A DNA stretch of 33,436 nucleotides. Source: Staphylococcus arlettae. GTDB lineage: Bacteria > Bacillota > Bacilli > Staphylococcales > Staphylococcaceae. How positions within the stretch are numbered: position 1 is the stretch's first letter; each line of letters opens with the position of its first letter. The DNA is taken from assembly GCF_002902345.1 (NCBI RefSeq), contig NZ_PPQB01000023.1, positions 32,843-66,278 of the forward strand. The letters are read 5' to 3'. A program made the translations under genes and the position numbers. The notes under the pieces were generated by a model. That model searched no databases. It saw only the letters and a program-made list of their open reading frames with translations, and was not told where the DNA came from. Positions 8,918-18,006 of this stretch are shown piece by piece.

Positions 8918-8997
8918 ATATTAACCTCCGTTACTAAGCTTGATAGTAATTTTATTATATCAAAAGTGACAGTGCTTAGTGGACGAGAAGATGTGCC

Positions 8998-9043
8998 AAA
9001 AAAAGAGTCAACCACACTTTATGTAAGTGAGAGTTAACTCTTT
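8998..9043 (-). terminator. Rho-independent terminator of ppk
   Basis: On the minus strand AAAGAGTTAAC (9033-9043) pairs with GTTGACTCTTT (9002-9012) with one G-U pair, and a run of seven T follows (8998-9004). It lies 15 bases after the ppk stop codon. Confidence 0.85.
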
Positions 9044-9057
9044 AATATTTATATTAT

Positions 9058-11217
9058 TTATCTTTTAAAGCTATTTTTAAATTTTGAAAACCATCCACGT
9101 TTAGATGTGACTGGTGTGGCATAGTTTTGCGTTTTGAAAGCTGTTAATGAGTTGCCATATTCTATTGCTTCTTGCATTAAGTACGCTTGAGAGTTTAATG
9201 GTGACAAATTATTTTGAATGTAGTGATAATTGCCGGCTGCATCTTGATAACGACCTTTTTGATTATCTGATAACTGTAAATTTAAATAATTTATTAAACG
9301 TTGGCTAATCTCTTTATCTTCTACAGGGAAAAGGATTTCTACACGTTTTATCATATTTCGAGTCATGGCATCCGCTGATGATAGATAGATATTGTCCTCG
9401 CCATTATTATGGAAATAGTAAATACGTGAGTGTTCTAAGAAACGGCCGACAATACTTACGACTTCAATATTGTCACTTATACCAGGGATTCCAGGTTTCA
9501 AGCAACAAATTCCTCTAATGATGAGCTTGACAGTAACACCGGCACGAGAAGCTTCAAATAATTTTAAGATAATATCTTTATCAGTTAATGAGTTCATTTT
9601 CATCATGATTTTACCGTTGCCATATTGTTTATGTTGTATAATTTCATTATCGATACGCGCAATAAATTCATCGCGAATATCATAAGGAGCTACAATCAAT
9701 TTATTATATTTAGGTTTGATTGAGTAACCACTTAAATAATTAAAGAAATTAATACCATCTTCAACGATAGCATTGTCAGTAGTAATAAGACCCATATCTG
9801 TATATATTTTTGCTGTTTTATCATTATAATTACCTGTGCCAAGATGGACAAAGGAAGTTAACTCATTGCCGATACGCTTAACGACAAGGGAAATCTTACT
9901 ATGGGTTTTTAAATAAGTCATACCATAAATTACGTGACAGCCTGCATCTTCTAATTCACGTGCCCAATGTACATTGTTTTCTTCATCGAAACGTGCTTTT
10001 AATTCGACTAACACAGTCACTTGTTTTCCTTTTTCTGCAGCATCTTTTAAGCTTTGAATTATAGGAGAATCTTTACTAACTCTATAGAGTGTTTGTTTGA
10101 TTGCTATGGTATTTGGATCGTTTGCCGCTTCGCGTACAAAATCTACAATCGGCTCAAATGTTTCATACGGATGATGGAAAAAGATATCACGTTTTAACGA
10201 TAATTCAAAAATATCATTGTTTCCTAATGATTGTGGTATTTGAGGTGAATATTTTGGATATTTTAAATGTTTTAGTTTATTTGATAAGTGATCTACTAAA
10301 CCAAATAACAAAGTTAAATCTAATGGTCCATCAACAAAGTAAATATGATCATCGTCTACTTCCAATTGATTTATTAACCATTGAATATCTTCGTAAGTAG
10401 TTGTTCTTCCATCTACTTCAAGACGTACAGACGAACCACTTTTACGTTCTTTTAAGAAACGTTCAATTTCGATTAATAAATCTTCAGCACCATCTTCGTG
10501 AATAGTTAAGTCTGCATTTCTAGTAATTCTAAAAGTAAAGGTGTTTAATACTTCAAAACCAGTGAAGAGGTAATTTATAAAGTACGTTATTATGTCTTCA
10601 ATCATAACTACATACTGTTTATCACCATCATTTAAAGTGGTGAATCTAGGTATTAAAGATGGTATTTGCACAATGGCTGAATTAATAGCATCTTCAGTAT
10701 CGATATCAACAAAAATATTTAAACTTTTATTATTTAATTTTGGAAATGGATGATAGGCATCAATACCTAATGGTGTTAATGTGGGTAAGATGCTTAATTT
10801 GAACTCTTGTTCTAAGTCAGCTAACAAATCATCGTTTAAACATTCAGGCTCAACAATTTCGACTTTGTATTGTTTTAATTCATCAACTAATTCATTATAG
10901 CGTTTATATTGTAAATTGACGTAGTGTTTATTTTTAATTTTAATTTGTTCAAGTTGTTGTTTTGGCGTTAATTGGGCTTTGTTTTCAGGCTTATCGTACC
11001 CCATCTTATATTGATCTTGTAAACCAGCTACACGAACCATAAAGAATTCGTCTAAATTAGAACTGAAAATTGATATAAAATTGAGTTGCTCTAACAGAGG
11101 GTTATTTTTATCTTCTGCTTCTTGCAAAACACGAAAGTTAAAATCCAACCAACTTAGCTCTCTATTATTATAATATTGTGGTAAATTCAAATCTTTGGAT
11201 CTTAAATAATTTTGCAT
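9058..11217 (-). CDS. ppk: Polyphosphate kinase (PPK1)
   Basis: PPK1 reversibly polymerises the gamma-phosphate of ATP into inorganic polyphosphate. The 719-residue product has the four-part layout of the family: N-terminal helical domain with [14 protein letters not shown] (18-31), head domain, and two phospholipase-D-like C-terminal domains. The autophosphorylated histidine is His439 (TYLKTHSK, E. coli His435 equivalent) and the second is His596 ([10 protein letters not shown]. coli His592). [12 protein letters not shown] (458-469) is also conserved. The ppx gene lies 67 bases upstream on the same strand, so polyphosphate synthesis and degradation are probably co-transcribed in the order ppx-ppk. 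Confidence 0.97.
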   Translation of the reverse strand: MQNYLRSKDLNLPQYYNNRELSWLDFNFRVLQEAEDKNNPLLEQLNFISIFSSNLDEFFMVRVAGLQDQYKMGYDKPENKAQLTPKQQLEQIKIKNKHYVNLQYKRYNELVDELKQYKVEIVEPECLNDDLLADLEQEFKLSILPTLTPLGIDAYHPFPKLNNKSLNIFVDIDTEDAINSAIVQIPSLIPRFTTLNDGDKQYVVMIEDIITYFINYLFTGFEVLNTFTFRITRNADLTIHEDGAEDLLIEIERFLKERKSGSSVRLEVDGRTTTYEDIQWLINQLEVDDDHIYFVDGPLDLTLLFGLVDHLSNKLKHLKYPKYSPQIPQSLGNNDIFELSLKRDIFFHHPYETFEPIVDFVREAANDPNTIAIKQTLYRVSKDSPIIQSLKDAAEKGKQVTVLVELKARFDEENNVHWARELEDAGCHVIYGMTYLKTHSKISLVVKRIGNELTSFVHLGTGNYNDKTAKIYTDMGLITTDNAIVEDGINFFNYLSGYSIKPKYNKLIVAPYDIRDEFIARIDNEIIQHKQYGNGKIMMKMNSLTDKDIILKLFEASRAGVTVKLIIRGICCLKPGIPGISDNIEVVSIVGRFLEHSRIYYFHNNGEDNIYLSSADAMTRNMIKRVEILFPVEDKEISQRLINYLNLQLSDNQKGRYQDAAGNYHYIQNNLSPLNSQAYLMQEAIEYGNSLTAFKTQNYATPVTSKRGWFSKFKNSFKR

Positions 11218-11284
11218 AATACTCGCTACACCTCGTTATAGTCTAAATTGCATAATAATCTTATTTTAACTTATCATATAAATA

Positions 11285-12811
11285 TTAAGCGCGTGTAAAG
11301 TTAATAGAAAGTTTGTCCTTTAATATCTTTTCGATATGCTTCTTTTGTCGATTAGCTTGATATTCTTCAGCAACAGGTTCTCCCTCATAAAATACGTAAA
11401 GTGTGTAATCGCCTTTTTCTTTCTTTAGATAAATACGATCGACGACATTTGTTTGAGAGATATTCAATGCGTTAATAAATTTGATGATGCCACCTAATGA
11501 CTGGATAGTATCTAATTCGTCTTGTACTAGCCATTTTGTTTCATGACTGTAAAATTTCATTAATGATTTGTTTTTGAAACTTGCAAGTAAAGCAAGTTTG
11601 ACACGTTCTTGATGTGTAAAACCTTCAATCATAGAATTAGCAATAATATAATAGGTATGTGGAGAACTTGAATCAGCATTTATAAAGCTCCCTAAATAAT
11701 ACAAATAAGATCCTTCCGCAAATAATCGTTTATCTGTCTTACTAATGTCTAAATGTTTTGTTTCTATCAATTGATTGAGTAAAGATAAGGCAAGCTTAAC
11801 ACGCTGTTTCGCACTTTTTTCTTCTATTTTATATTCATTAGCCAAATGATATAGCGCATCTTGGCGAATATTTTCTTTGTTGAACTGATCAGGAAATTGC
11901 TCGCTAATTAAATGCATCACATAGCCTTCACGTAACCCTTTACGTGAAAAAGTAAATTGGGTGGCATTGATTTTAGTGAATAAATTTTTAAATACTGCAA
12001 CAGCCGGTAAAATGATATCTATTCGGTCACCACTCAAACCATCTACATCTTTTAATTCATCGCGTGATGATTTTTTGATTAGCGAAAATACTTCTTCAAC
12101 ATCTTTAGCACTCATAGAATAGTTGTGGACACCCCCTATAGGGTAGTCGTGTGCAGATTGATGAATACGCGCGACATTACGTGCAGACCCACCAACACCT
12201 ACAAGAGCTACTTGAGCATCATTAAGCCAGTCTAATTGACTAAATTGCTTAATTAGAAACTTTTCCATATCTTTTATAGCATGTTTATCATTGTGCGGTT
12301 TGTCACTGAAAAATTTTTTAGTCAGCGTCACTACACCAAATGGGAAACTGTGGGCAGCTTTTAGCTGTTTATCTTTAAATAATGTTACTTCTGTAGAACC
12401 GCCACCGATATCGACAGAGATACCATCTGAAATATTTGTCGTATGTGTGATTGCATAATAACCATAAAAAGCTTCACTCTCTTCAGGGATAATACGCATT
12501 GTTATATTAAGTTGTTGTTCAATATGTTTGATAATGTCATCTCGATTAGTCGATTGTCTAATTGCTGCTGTAGCAATAGGGTGTAGTTCGTCTGTTGCAA
12601 ATTTATCTGAGACACGTTTAAAACTACTCAAAGTTGTAGTTAATACTTCAATACCTTCTTGTGTCATCGTTAAATCATTAGTCAAATACTGACTTAAACG
12701 TGCAGGTGTTTTTATATTAAGTACTTCATCTAAACCAGTCTTTTTATCGAATTCAAATATCACTAAGCGAATGGTATTTGATCCAATATCGATTAAACCT
12801 ATGCGTTTCAT
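11285..12811 (-). CDS. ppx: Exopolyphosphatase, Ppx/GppA family
   Basis: This enzyme processively removes phosphate from polyphosphate ends; some relatives hydrolyse pppGpp instead. The 508-residue protein has the ASKHA fold: phosphate-1 motif LIDIGSNTIRLVIF (6-19), the catalytic-glutamate region IPEESEAFYGY (108-118) and the second phosphate loop VDIGGGSTEV (133-142). A C-terminal HD-like helical half follows, as in the long (Ppx) rather than short form. ATG follows AGGAGG by 5 bases. Pairing with ppk supports polyphosphate as substrate, but pppGpp activity cannot be excluded from sequence. Confidence 0.93.
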   Translation of the reverse strand: MKRIGLIDIGSNTIRLVIFEFDKKTGLDEVLNIKTPARLSQYLTNDLTMTQEGIEVLTTTLSSFKRVSDKFATDELHPIATAAIRQSTNRDDIIKHIEQQLNITMRIIPEESEAFYGYYAITHTTNISDGISVDIGGGSTEVTLFKDKQLKAAHSFPFGVVTLTKKFFSDKPHNDKHAIKDMEKFLIKQFSQLDWLNDAQVALVGVGGSARNVARIHQSAHDYPIGGVHNYSMSAKDVEEVFSLIKKSSRDELKDVDGLSGDRIDIILPAVAVFKNLFTKINATQFTFSRKGLREGYVMHLISEQFPDQFNKENIRQDALYHLANEYKIEEKSAKQRVKLALSLLNQLIETKHLDISKTDKRLFAEGSYLYYLGSFINADSSSPHTYYIIANSMIEGFTHQERVKLALLASFKNKSLMKFYSHETKWLVQDELDTIQSLGGIIKFINALNISQTNVVDRIYLKKEKGDYTLYVFYEGEPVAEEYQANRQKKHIEKILKDKLSINFTRA

Positions 12812-12930
12812 ATTTGCCTCCTAGGTGTATATTGTTAAGTCGTGTTTTTTTTATTTACCCTATCATACACGATTCAAATATATTTGTGGCAATTTAATTG
12901 TCAAAAATTGACTGAAATAGTAATGTCATT

Positions 12931-14469
12931 TTATTTGCTGAAGATAGGACCCCCAGGACCTAATGGCCAGCCTAATAAGAACCATATTATCATGAAGAGT
13001 GGCCACACAATGCCTAATACGATTGAATAGGGCATTAAACTAGAGAGTAAAGAACCCAGTTTCATTTTCGGATCATATTTTTGTGCGTAAGACAAAAGTA
13101 ATGGTAAGTAAGGCATCATTGGTGTTATAGGATTAGTAATAGAATCACCTATGCGATATAACATTTGCGTAAATGCTGGATGAAATCCTACAAGCACTAA
13201 CATCGGTATAAAAATAGGTGCTAAAATACCCCATTTAGCTGAAGCACTGCCTATAAGTAAATTTATAATTGAGCTCAGCAAAATAATACCTATAATAAGC
13301 ACAATACCATTTTGTCCTTGGAGTAATGCTGCACCTTTAACTGCAACAATAATACCTAAATTACTCCATTCTAAAAATGCTAGTAGTTGTGCGGCAAAAA
13401 AGACAATAACAATAAATGATCCCATGGAAGACATAGAGTCTGCTAACATCTTGCCTAAATCTTTTGAATTCGCTAATTTTTGGGTCATAATGCCATATAC
13501 TAATCCTGGTACTAAAAAGAGAATTAAAATAAGTAGTCCTACGCCATTAATAATAGGGGCATCATTTAATAAGCTGCCTGTTTTGGCGTTACGTAAAAAA
13601 CTATTTTGAGGTATTGCAGTTACAACGATTAAGACGATTACAGCTACAAAACTAATATTCGCCCAAAATACAGCGCGCTTTTCTTTTGGACTAATTGTTG
13701 TATCAGAATCCTCGCTAGTAATATCTGTATCACTGGCGTCATAAGTCCCAAGTCGAGGTATAACTATTTTCATTGTGACCCAATACACAGCAGGTAGTAA
13801 AACTACGACACTAGCAGCGATAAAATACCAATTCATTGCGACATTAGTTTGGATACTATCAGATACAATATTGGTAGCTGGTTTGGTAAATGCGTATAGT
13901 AGCGCATCTGACATACCTATTAAAAAGTTAGCTGAAAAACCACCTAAAGCAGCTGCATATGCCATAGCCAATCCTGCTATCGGGTGATAGCCTAATTTAA
14001 TAAATACTATGGCAGTCAGTGGTGGTAAGACAATAGGAGCAGCATCACCAGCAGCATTACCTAAGATACCAATAATAATAATACAGGGAACGATAAATTT
14101 CTTTGGTGCTTTTTGTACTACTTGAATCATTAATTTATCAAAGTAACCTGTCTTTTCAGCAATACCTATACCTAACATTACGGACAGTACTAGACCTAAA
14201 GCAGGGAACTCAGAAAAATTTTGTATAGCATCATTAAAAATCATTGTGATGCCATCTTTACTAATAATGCTTTTAATGGCGACAGCATCACCTGTACCTG
14301 GATGTTTCACACTTACTTGAAAGAGTGAGACTACCCAAGTTATAACGGCCAAACCTACGCACATTAGAAAAAATAAAATGCTAGGATCAGGCAAACGATT
14401 TCCAACGACTTCTACGCCGTTTAAAGCTTTATGTACAAATGAAACTTTCGGTTTGTTTTGCTTTTTCAT
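12931..14469 (-). CDS. abgT: AbgT-family transporter
   Basis: This is a polytopic membrane protein of the AbgT family, whose members include the E. coli p-aminobenzoyl-glutamate importer and the MtrF/YdaH antimetabolite exporters. The 512-residue product has many hydrophobic helices. The family motif SASAKWGILAPIFIPML, followed by YRIGDSITNPITPMMPYL, is near the C-terminus, and GNAAGDAAPIVLPPL near the first third. I chose ATG 14469 because GGAGGG lies 7 bases upstream; a GTG at 14484 has no such site. It is divergent from an AbgB-like amidohydrolase with a CodY-like box between, suggesting uptake and hydrolysis of an amidated amino acid or short peptide. The true substrate is unknown. Confidence 0.9.
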   Translation of the reverse strand: MKKQNKPKVSFVHKALNGVEVVGNRLPDPSILFFLMCVGLAVITWVVSLFQVSVKHPGTGDAVAIKSIISKDGITMIFNDAIQNFSEFPALGLVLSVMLGIGIAEKTGYFDKLMIQVVQKAPKKFIVPCIIIIGILGNAAGDAAPIVLPPLTAIVFIKLGYHPIAGLAMAYAAALGGFSANFLIGMSDALLYAFTKPATNIVSDSIQTNVAMNWYFIAASVVVLLPAVYWVTMKIVIPRLGTYDASDTDITSEDSDTTISPKEKRAVFWANISFVAVIVLIVVTAIPQNSFLRNAKTGSLLNDAPIINGVGLLILILFLVPGLVYGIMTQKLANSKDLGKMLADSMSSMGSFIVIVFFAAQLLAFLEWSNLGIIVAVKGAALLQGQNGIVLIIGIILLSSIINLLIGSASAKWGILAPIFIPMLVLVGFHPAFTQMLYRIGDSITNPITPMMPYLPLLLSYAQKYDPKMKLGSLLSSLMPYSIVLGIVWPLFMIIWFLLGWPLGPGGPIFSK

Positions 14470-14501
14470 TGCAAATCCCTCCACGTTTGAGCTTATTCGA
14501 A

Positions 14502-14510
14502 ATTATAACA
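14502..14510 (-). promoter_or_regulatory. Extended -10 promoter of the AbgT-family gene
   Basis: On the minus strand TGTTATAAT gives a perfect TATAAT (14502-14507) with the TGn extension (14508-14510), 33 bases upstream of the ATG. The -35 region is weak, as is usual for extended -10 promoters. The CodY-like box at 14533-14547 covers the region just upstream. Confidence 0.6.
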
Positions 14511-14532
14511 AAGCTAAGATGAAAAAAACATA

Positions 14533-14547
14533 AATATTCTGAAAAAT
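14533..14547. promoter_or_regulatory. CodY-box-like site in the divergent abgT/amidohydrolase promoter region
   Basis: AATATTCTGAAAAAT matches 13 of 15 positions of the CodY consensus AATTTTCWGAAAATT. It lies about 35 bases upstream of the abgT -10 element and 60 bases before the amidohydrolase start. One site could therefore control both genes. CodY commonly represses peptide and amino-acid scavenging genes, which fits the pair. Confidence 0.5.
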
Positions 14548-14606
14548 TGTATTTTTAGAAAAGAATCATGTTATTATGTAGTGGACAAAGGCGGTGGGAA
14601 TTAATA

Positions 14607-16049
14607 ATGAAAGATTATGAACTATTTGTACAACAAATAATTGAAGATAAAGCGCAAGATTTGCAAATGCTAAGCGATTTTATATGGGATCACCCAGAAA
14701 CATTATATGAAGAATACGACTCGAGTGCTGAGATATGTAACTATTTAGAGCAACAAGGTTTTGATATTGAGCAGGGCATAGCCAATATTCCAACTGCTTT
14801 TTCAGCTACTTTTGGCAATAAAGGTCCAGTAATTGGATTGTTAGCAGAGTATGATGCATTACTTTCATTAAGCCAAGTAGCAAACATTACCTATAACAAA
14901 CCAGTGGAGCACAATAAAGCTGGCCATGGGTGTGGTCATAATTTATTAGGGACAGGTGCTATCGGTGCTGCACTCGCAGTACAAGCTTATCTTGAGAAGT
15001 ATAAACTTCCTGGAACTGTAAAAATAATTGGTTGTCCAGCTGAAGAAGGCGGATCGGGCAAAGGTTTTTTAGCGAGAGCGGGGATGTTTGATGACTTAGA
15101 TTTAGCTTTAACTTGGCATCCTACACCTTTTAATGCAATTATGGCATTACGCTCACTAGCTAATTTCCAAGTTAAGTATAAATTTAAAGGAAAAAGTGCG
15201 CATGCAGCAAGTGCGCCACATATCGGTAGAAGTGCATTAGATGCTGTAGAACTGATGAATGTAGGTGGAAACTATTTACGTGAACACCTTATCCAGGATG
15301 CACGCATTCATTATGCTATTACGGATACAGGAGGTGTCTCTCCTAATGTTGTGCAAGCTGAAGCTGAAGTAGTATATTTAATCAGGGCACCGAAAATAGA
15401 AGATGCACGTGAAATTTATAAACGTGTCGATAAAATTGCACAAGGCGCAGCGTTAATGACTGGGACAACTATGTCCTCAGAGCTAATGTCTGCAGTTTCA
15501 GAATATGTACCTAATCAAACTTTAGAGCAAGTGGTATTTGATGAATTAGATAAAGAACGACAGATTAGTTATACATCTGAAGAACAAACTTTTGCACAAG
15601 CACTTTGGGAAACTTTAAGTGAGGAAGAGCAACAAACTGCTGTTAAAACGTATGAGAGCTTTGGAGTGTTACAAGATCAACATTTAGTTGAAGGGAAAAA
15701 TTTAAGTGATGTCATTCATCCATATGAACCTACAACAAAAATAATGTATGGTTCTACAGATGTGGCAGATGTTAGTTGGAACGTTCCAACTGCACAAGTA
15801 ACAACCGCAACTGCAGCTATAGGGACACAGTTACATACGTGGCAAATGGTTGCACAAGGCAAAAGTACGGTGGCACAAAAAGGGATGTCACGTGCAGCAC
15901 GTGTATTAGCTCGAAGTGCGATTTATGTATTAGAACATCCAGAAAAATTAAAGGATATCGAACAAGAATTTGATCGCGAAATAGGACGCGATCAGTATCA
16001 AAGCCCATTACCTGAAGAGGTTAAACCTCCTGTACATAACATGGAATAA
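14607..16049 (+). CDS. M20-family amidohydrolase, AbgB-like
   Basis: This is a metal-dependent amidohydrolase of the M20 (AbgB/HipO-type) family, predicted to cleave N-acyl or aminobenzoyl amino acids in the cytoplasm. The 480-residue product shows GLLAEYDAL (78-86), the metal-site HGCGHN (107-112) and the catalytic glutamates of PAEEGGSGKG (144-153). KGKSAHAASAPHIGRSALDA marks the lid/dimerisation domain. The ATG at 14607 begins MKDYELF; an in-frame ATG at 14568 adds a Cys- and Trp-bearing leader and lies at the promoter, so I reject it. The ribosome site (GGTGGGAATTAATA) is weak. It is divergent from the AbgT-type transporter, the usual partner of AbgA/AbgB enzymes. Only one hydrolase subunit is present here, whereas E. 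coli uses AbgA plus AbgB. Confidence 0.88.
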   Translation: MKDYELFVQQIIEDKAQDLQMLSDFIWDHPETLYEEYDSSAEICNYLEQQGFDIEQGIANIPTAFSATFGNKGPVIGLLAEYDALLSLSQVANITYNKPVEHNKAGHGCGHNLLGTGAIGAALAVQAYLEKYKLPGTVKIIGCPAEEGGSGKGFLARAGMFDDLDLALTWHPTPFNAIMALRSLANFQVKYKFKGKSAHAASAPHIGRSALDAVELMNVGGNYLREHLIQDARIHYAITDTGGVSPNVVQAEAEVVYLIRAPKIEDAREIYKRVDKIAQGAALMTGTTMSSELMSAVSEYVPNQTLEQVVFDELDKERQISYTSEEQTFAQALWETLSEEEQQTAVKTYESFGVLQDQHLVEGKNLSDVIHPYEPTTKIMYGSTDVADVSWNVPTAQVTTATAAIGTQLHTWQMVAQGKSTVAQKGMSRAARVLARSAIYVLEHPEKLKDIEQEFDREIGRDQYQSPLPEEVKPPVHNME

Positions 16050-16136
16050 GAGAGAATTAGAGTAAACGGTGTTATAGCATTGTAGTGTTCTTAATTTTAA
16101 TGTAATTGTAGGGAAAATTAAAAATATATCACAGAT

Positions 16137-16173
16137 AAAAAAGCTTGGAACATGTGTAGTGTCCAAGCTTTTT
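16137..16173. terminator. Bidirectional terminator between convergent genes
   Basis: A perfect 12-bp stem (16138-16149 with 16162-16173) with AAGCTTGGA/TCCAAGCTT at its core has A-runs and T-runs on either side. It can therefore end the amidohydrolase (plus) and M42 peptidase (minus) transcripts. Confidence 0.9.
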
Positions 16174-16186
16174 ACCTATAAAATAA

Positions 16187-17260
16187 TTACCAAATGATTT
16201 GTTCTACTGTGTCATCATTTAAAGATTTAACGATTTCAGTTACTAATGCTACTGAATTTTTATAATCATCTGTATTTAAAACAGAGACATTAGAATGCAT
16301 ATAACGTAAAGCGACACCAATAGCTACTGTTGGAATTCCTTCATTTGCTACATGTATGCTACCAGCATCAGTTCCGCCACCAGGAGTAGAATCTAATTGA
16401 ATACTAATATTATGCTTTTTAGCGATTTGTTTAATATGTTTAGTCAAACCAACATGGCCAACGTTACTCGCATCCATGATAATAACGACTGGACCTTCGC
16501 CTAATGCAGTTTCACTAAGTTGGGATAACCCTGGTGTATCATAGGCAACAGCAACATCGACTGCAATGGCTAAATCAGGTTTAATCGTATTAGCTGCAAC
16601 TTTTGCACCACGTAAGCCAACTTCTTCTTGAACATTGGCACCTGCGTATAAATCAATATCAATTTGTTCATTTTTTAAGTTGTCTAGTACATCAATTGCA
16701 AGTGCACAACCATAACGATTATCAAATGCTTTTGCTGTTAAGTATTTATTATTAGCTAATGTTTCAAATTCACTATATGGTGTTACCATATTACCGAGCT
16801 CAATACCAAATTGCTCAGCTTCTTTCTTACTTTTCACACCAATGTCAATAAACATTTCTTTAATATCAACCGTCTTTTTACGTTCTTCTGGAGACAGTAC
16901 ATGAGGCGGTTTAGAACCAATAATACCACGTATTTTTTTACCTTCGTCAGTCGTTATTGTTACTTTCTGAGATAACATGACTTGGTTCCACCAACCACCA
17001 ATCGGAGTGAATTTTAAGTAACCATTTTCATCGATTTTAGTTACAACAAAGCCAATTTCATCTAAATGACCGGCAACCATTAAAGACTTGCTACCATTAA
17101 CAGCTTGCTTTTTCCCGAAAATGCCACCTAAGTTATCTTCGACAATTTCGTCACTAATAGGACTTAAATAATCATGCATCAAAGATTTAACTGTCATTTC
17201 ATGTCCTGCAATACCATCTACATCAGTTAATGTTTTTAATAGTTCGACTGAATTTTTCAT
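16187..17260 (-). CDS. M42-family metallo-aminopeptidase (glutamyl aminopeptidase/YsdC type)
   Basis: This is a cytoplasmic dinuclear-zinc aminopeptidase of family M42 (PepA/FrvX/YsdC group) that trims N-terminal residues from peptides. The 357-residue protein has all metal and catalytic positions in order: His65 and Asp67 (GHLDEIG), bridging Asp180 (AFDNRYGC), the catalytic pair Glu212-Glu213 (VQEEVGLRGA), Asp235 (VDVA) and His322 (MHSNVSVL). The GGGTDAG segment (295-301) is typical. Older annotation sometimes labels such genes glucanase or endoglucanase; the motifs favour a peptidase. Strong ribosome site GGAGG 7 bases before the ATG. It faces the amidohydrolase; both could act in peptide turnover. 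Confidence 0.93.
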   Translation of the reverse strand: MKNSVELLKTLTDVDGIAGHEMTVKSLMHDYLSPISDEIVEDNLGGIFGKKQAVNGSKSLMVAGHLDEIGFVVTKIDENGYLKFTPIGGWWNQVMLSQKVTITTDEGKKIRGIIGSKPPHVLSPEERKKTVDIKEMFIDIGVKSKKEAEQFGIELGNMVTPYSEFETLANNKYLTAKAFDNRYGCALAIDVLDNLKNEQIDIDLYAGANVQEEVGLRGAKVAANTIKPDLAIAVDVAVAYDTPGLSQLSETALGEGPVVIIMDASNVGHVGLTKHIKQIAKKHNISIQLDSTPGGGTDAGSIHVANEGIPTVAIGVALRYMHSNVSVLNTDDYKNSVALVTEIVKSLNDDTVEQIIW

Positions 17261-17419
17261 ATATTAACCTCCAAAATAAAATAAGTGTTATTTATATTTT
17301 AGCATTTGTGCTAAGAAACGCTATTTATATGAATTCTTAGTAAAGTAGTAAGACTAAATTTGTGTAATTAGAGATAATTTATGTTTCAATAGTAGTAATT
17401 ATAAGAAGGGGGAATAATC

Positions 17420-17935
17420 GTGTCAGACGTACAACATTTAACTTTAGGTAAAAGTAATGCACCTGTTACAGTAGAATCATTTATTAACTTTGCTTGTCCA
17501 TATTGTAAAAATTATTTTAAAGCAGCGGATAGTTATTTAACGCCATTAATTGAGCAAGGTAAAGTAAAACATGTAATTAAACATTTTGATAAAACAAAAC
17601 AAGGTTTGTTAAAAGGAACAATCGCTAATTTTTATTTAGATTATGAGGATGTTTCTAGAACTTATCAATTAATTCATCATTTATATGAAACACAAGAAAG
17701 TTGGAAAACAAGTTTTAGTGCAATTGAACGTAAAATGGAAGATGAATTCAACTTAGCACTTAATAAAGCAGCAGACGAACGTTCATTAGCTATAACTGCA
17801 GAAGCATTTGAACGAGGAATAACAGGCATACCAACAGTATTTATTGATGGAGAGAAATTTGTTTTTAATCCCTTAGAAGATGATGAAGTGACAATCGTTG
17901 AAAAATTAAGTGAACAACTAACTACTGGATTGTAA
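17420..17935 (+). CDS. DsbA-like thioredoxin-fold protein, cytoplasmic
   Basis: This is a 171-residue thioredoxin-fold protein of the DsbA/DSBA-like group. The redox motif CPYC is at 26-29 (FACPYCKNYF) in the first alpha-beta unit, and the cis-proline lies in TGIPTVFIDG near the end, with a helical insertion between. There is no signal peptide, lipobox or membrane anchor, so it is probably cytoplasmic and not a secreted disulfide oxidase. The start codon is GTG, fixed by AAGGGGG 7 bases upstream. CPYC is the active-site pair of glutaredoxins and some DsbA relatives. The partner protein is unknown. It has its own strong terminator and is probably monocistronic. Confidence 0.88.
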   Translation: MSDVQHLTLGKSNAPVTVESFINFACPYCKNYFKAADSYLTPLIEQGKVKHVIKHFDKTKQGLLKGTIANFYLDYEDVSRTYQLIHHLYETQESWKTSFSAIERKMEDEFNLALNKAADERSLAITAEAFERGITGIPTVFIDGEKFVFNPLEDDEVTIVEKLSEQLTTGL

Positions 17936-17957
17936 AATAGTGGTTATAAGTTAATAA

Positions 17958-18006
17958 ATAACTAAAGAGGTTGCAACTTTATAATTGTTGCAACCTCTTT
18001 AGTTAT
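17958..18006. terminator. Bidirectional terminator with perfect 20-bp stem
   Basis: Arms 17958-17977 and 17987-18006 are perfectly complementary with a 9-base loop, with a GAGGTTGCAAC/GTTGCAACCTC core and A/T flanks. The right arm reaches the first base of the stop codon of the convergent glutamate-synthase-like gene. It ends both that gene and the DsbA-like gene. Confidence 0.92.

Noticed and set aside
10101..10400. 99-codon plus-strand frame inside ppk
   Set aside because: Antisense to a conserved kinase core; no family resemblance seen.
16187..17260. Cellulase/endoglucanase label for the M42 gene
   Set aside because: All zinc and catalytic residues are those of M42 aminopeptidases; the glucanase name is a known misannotation of this family.
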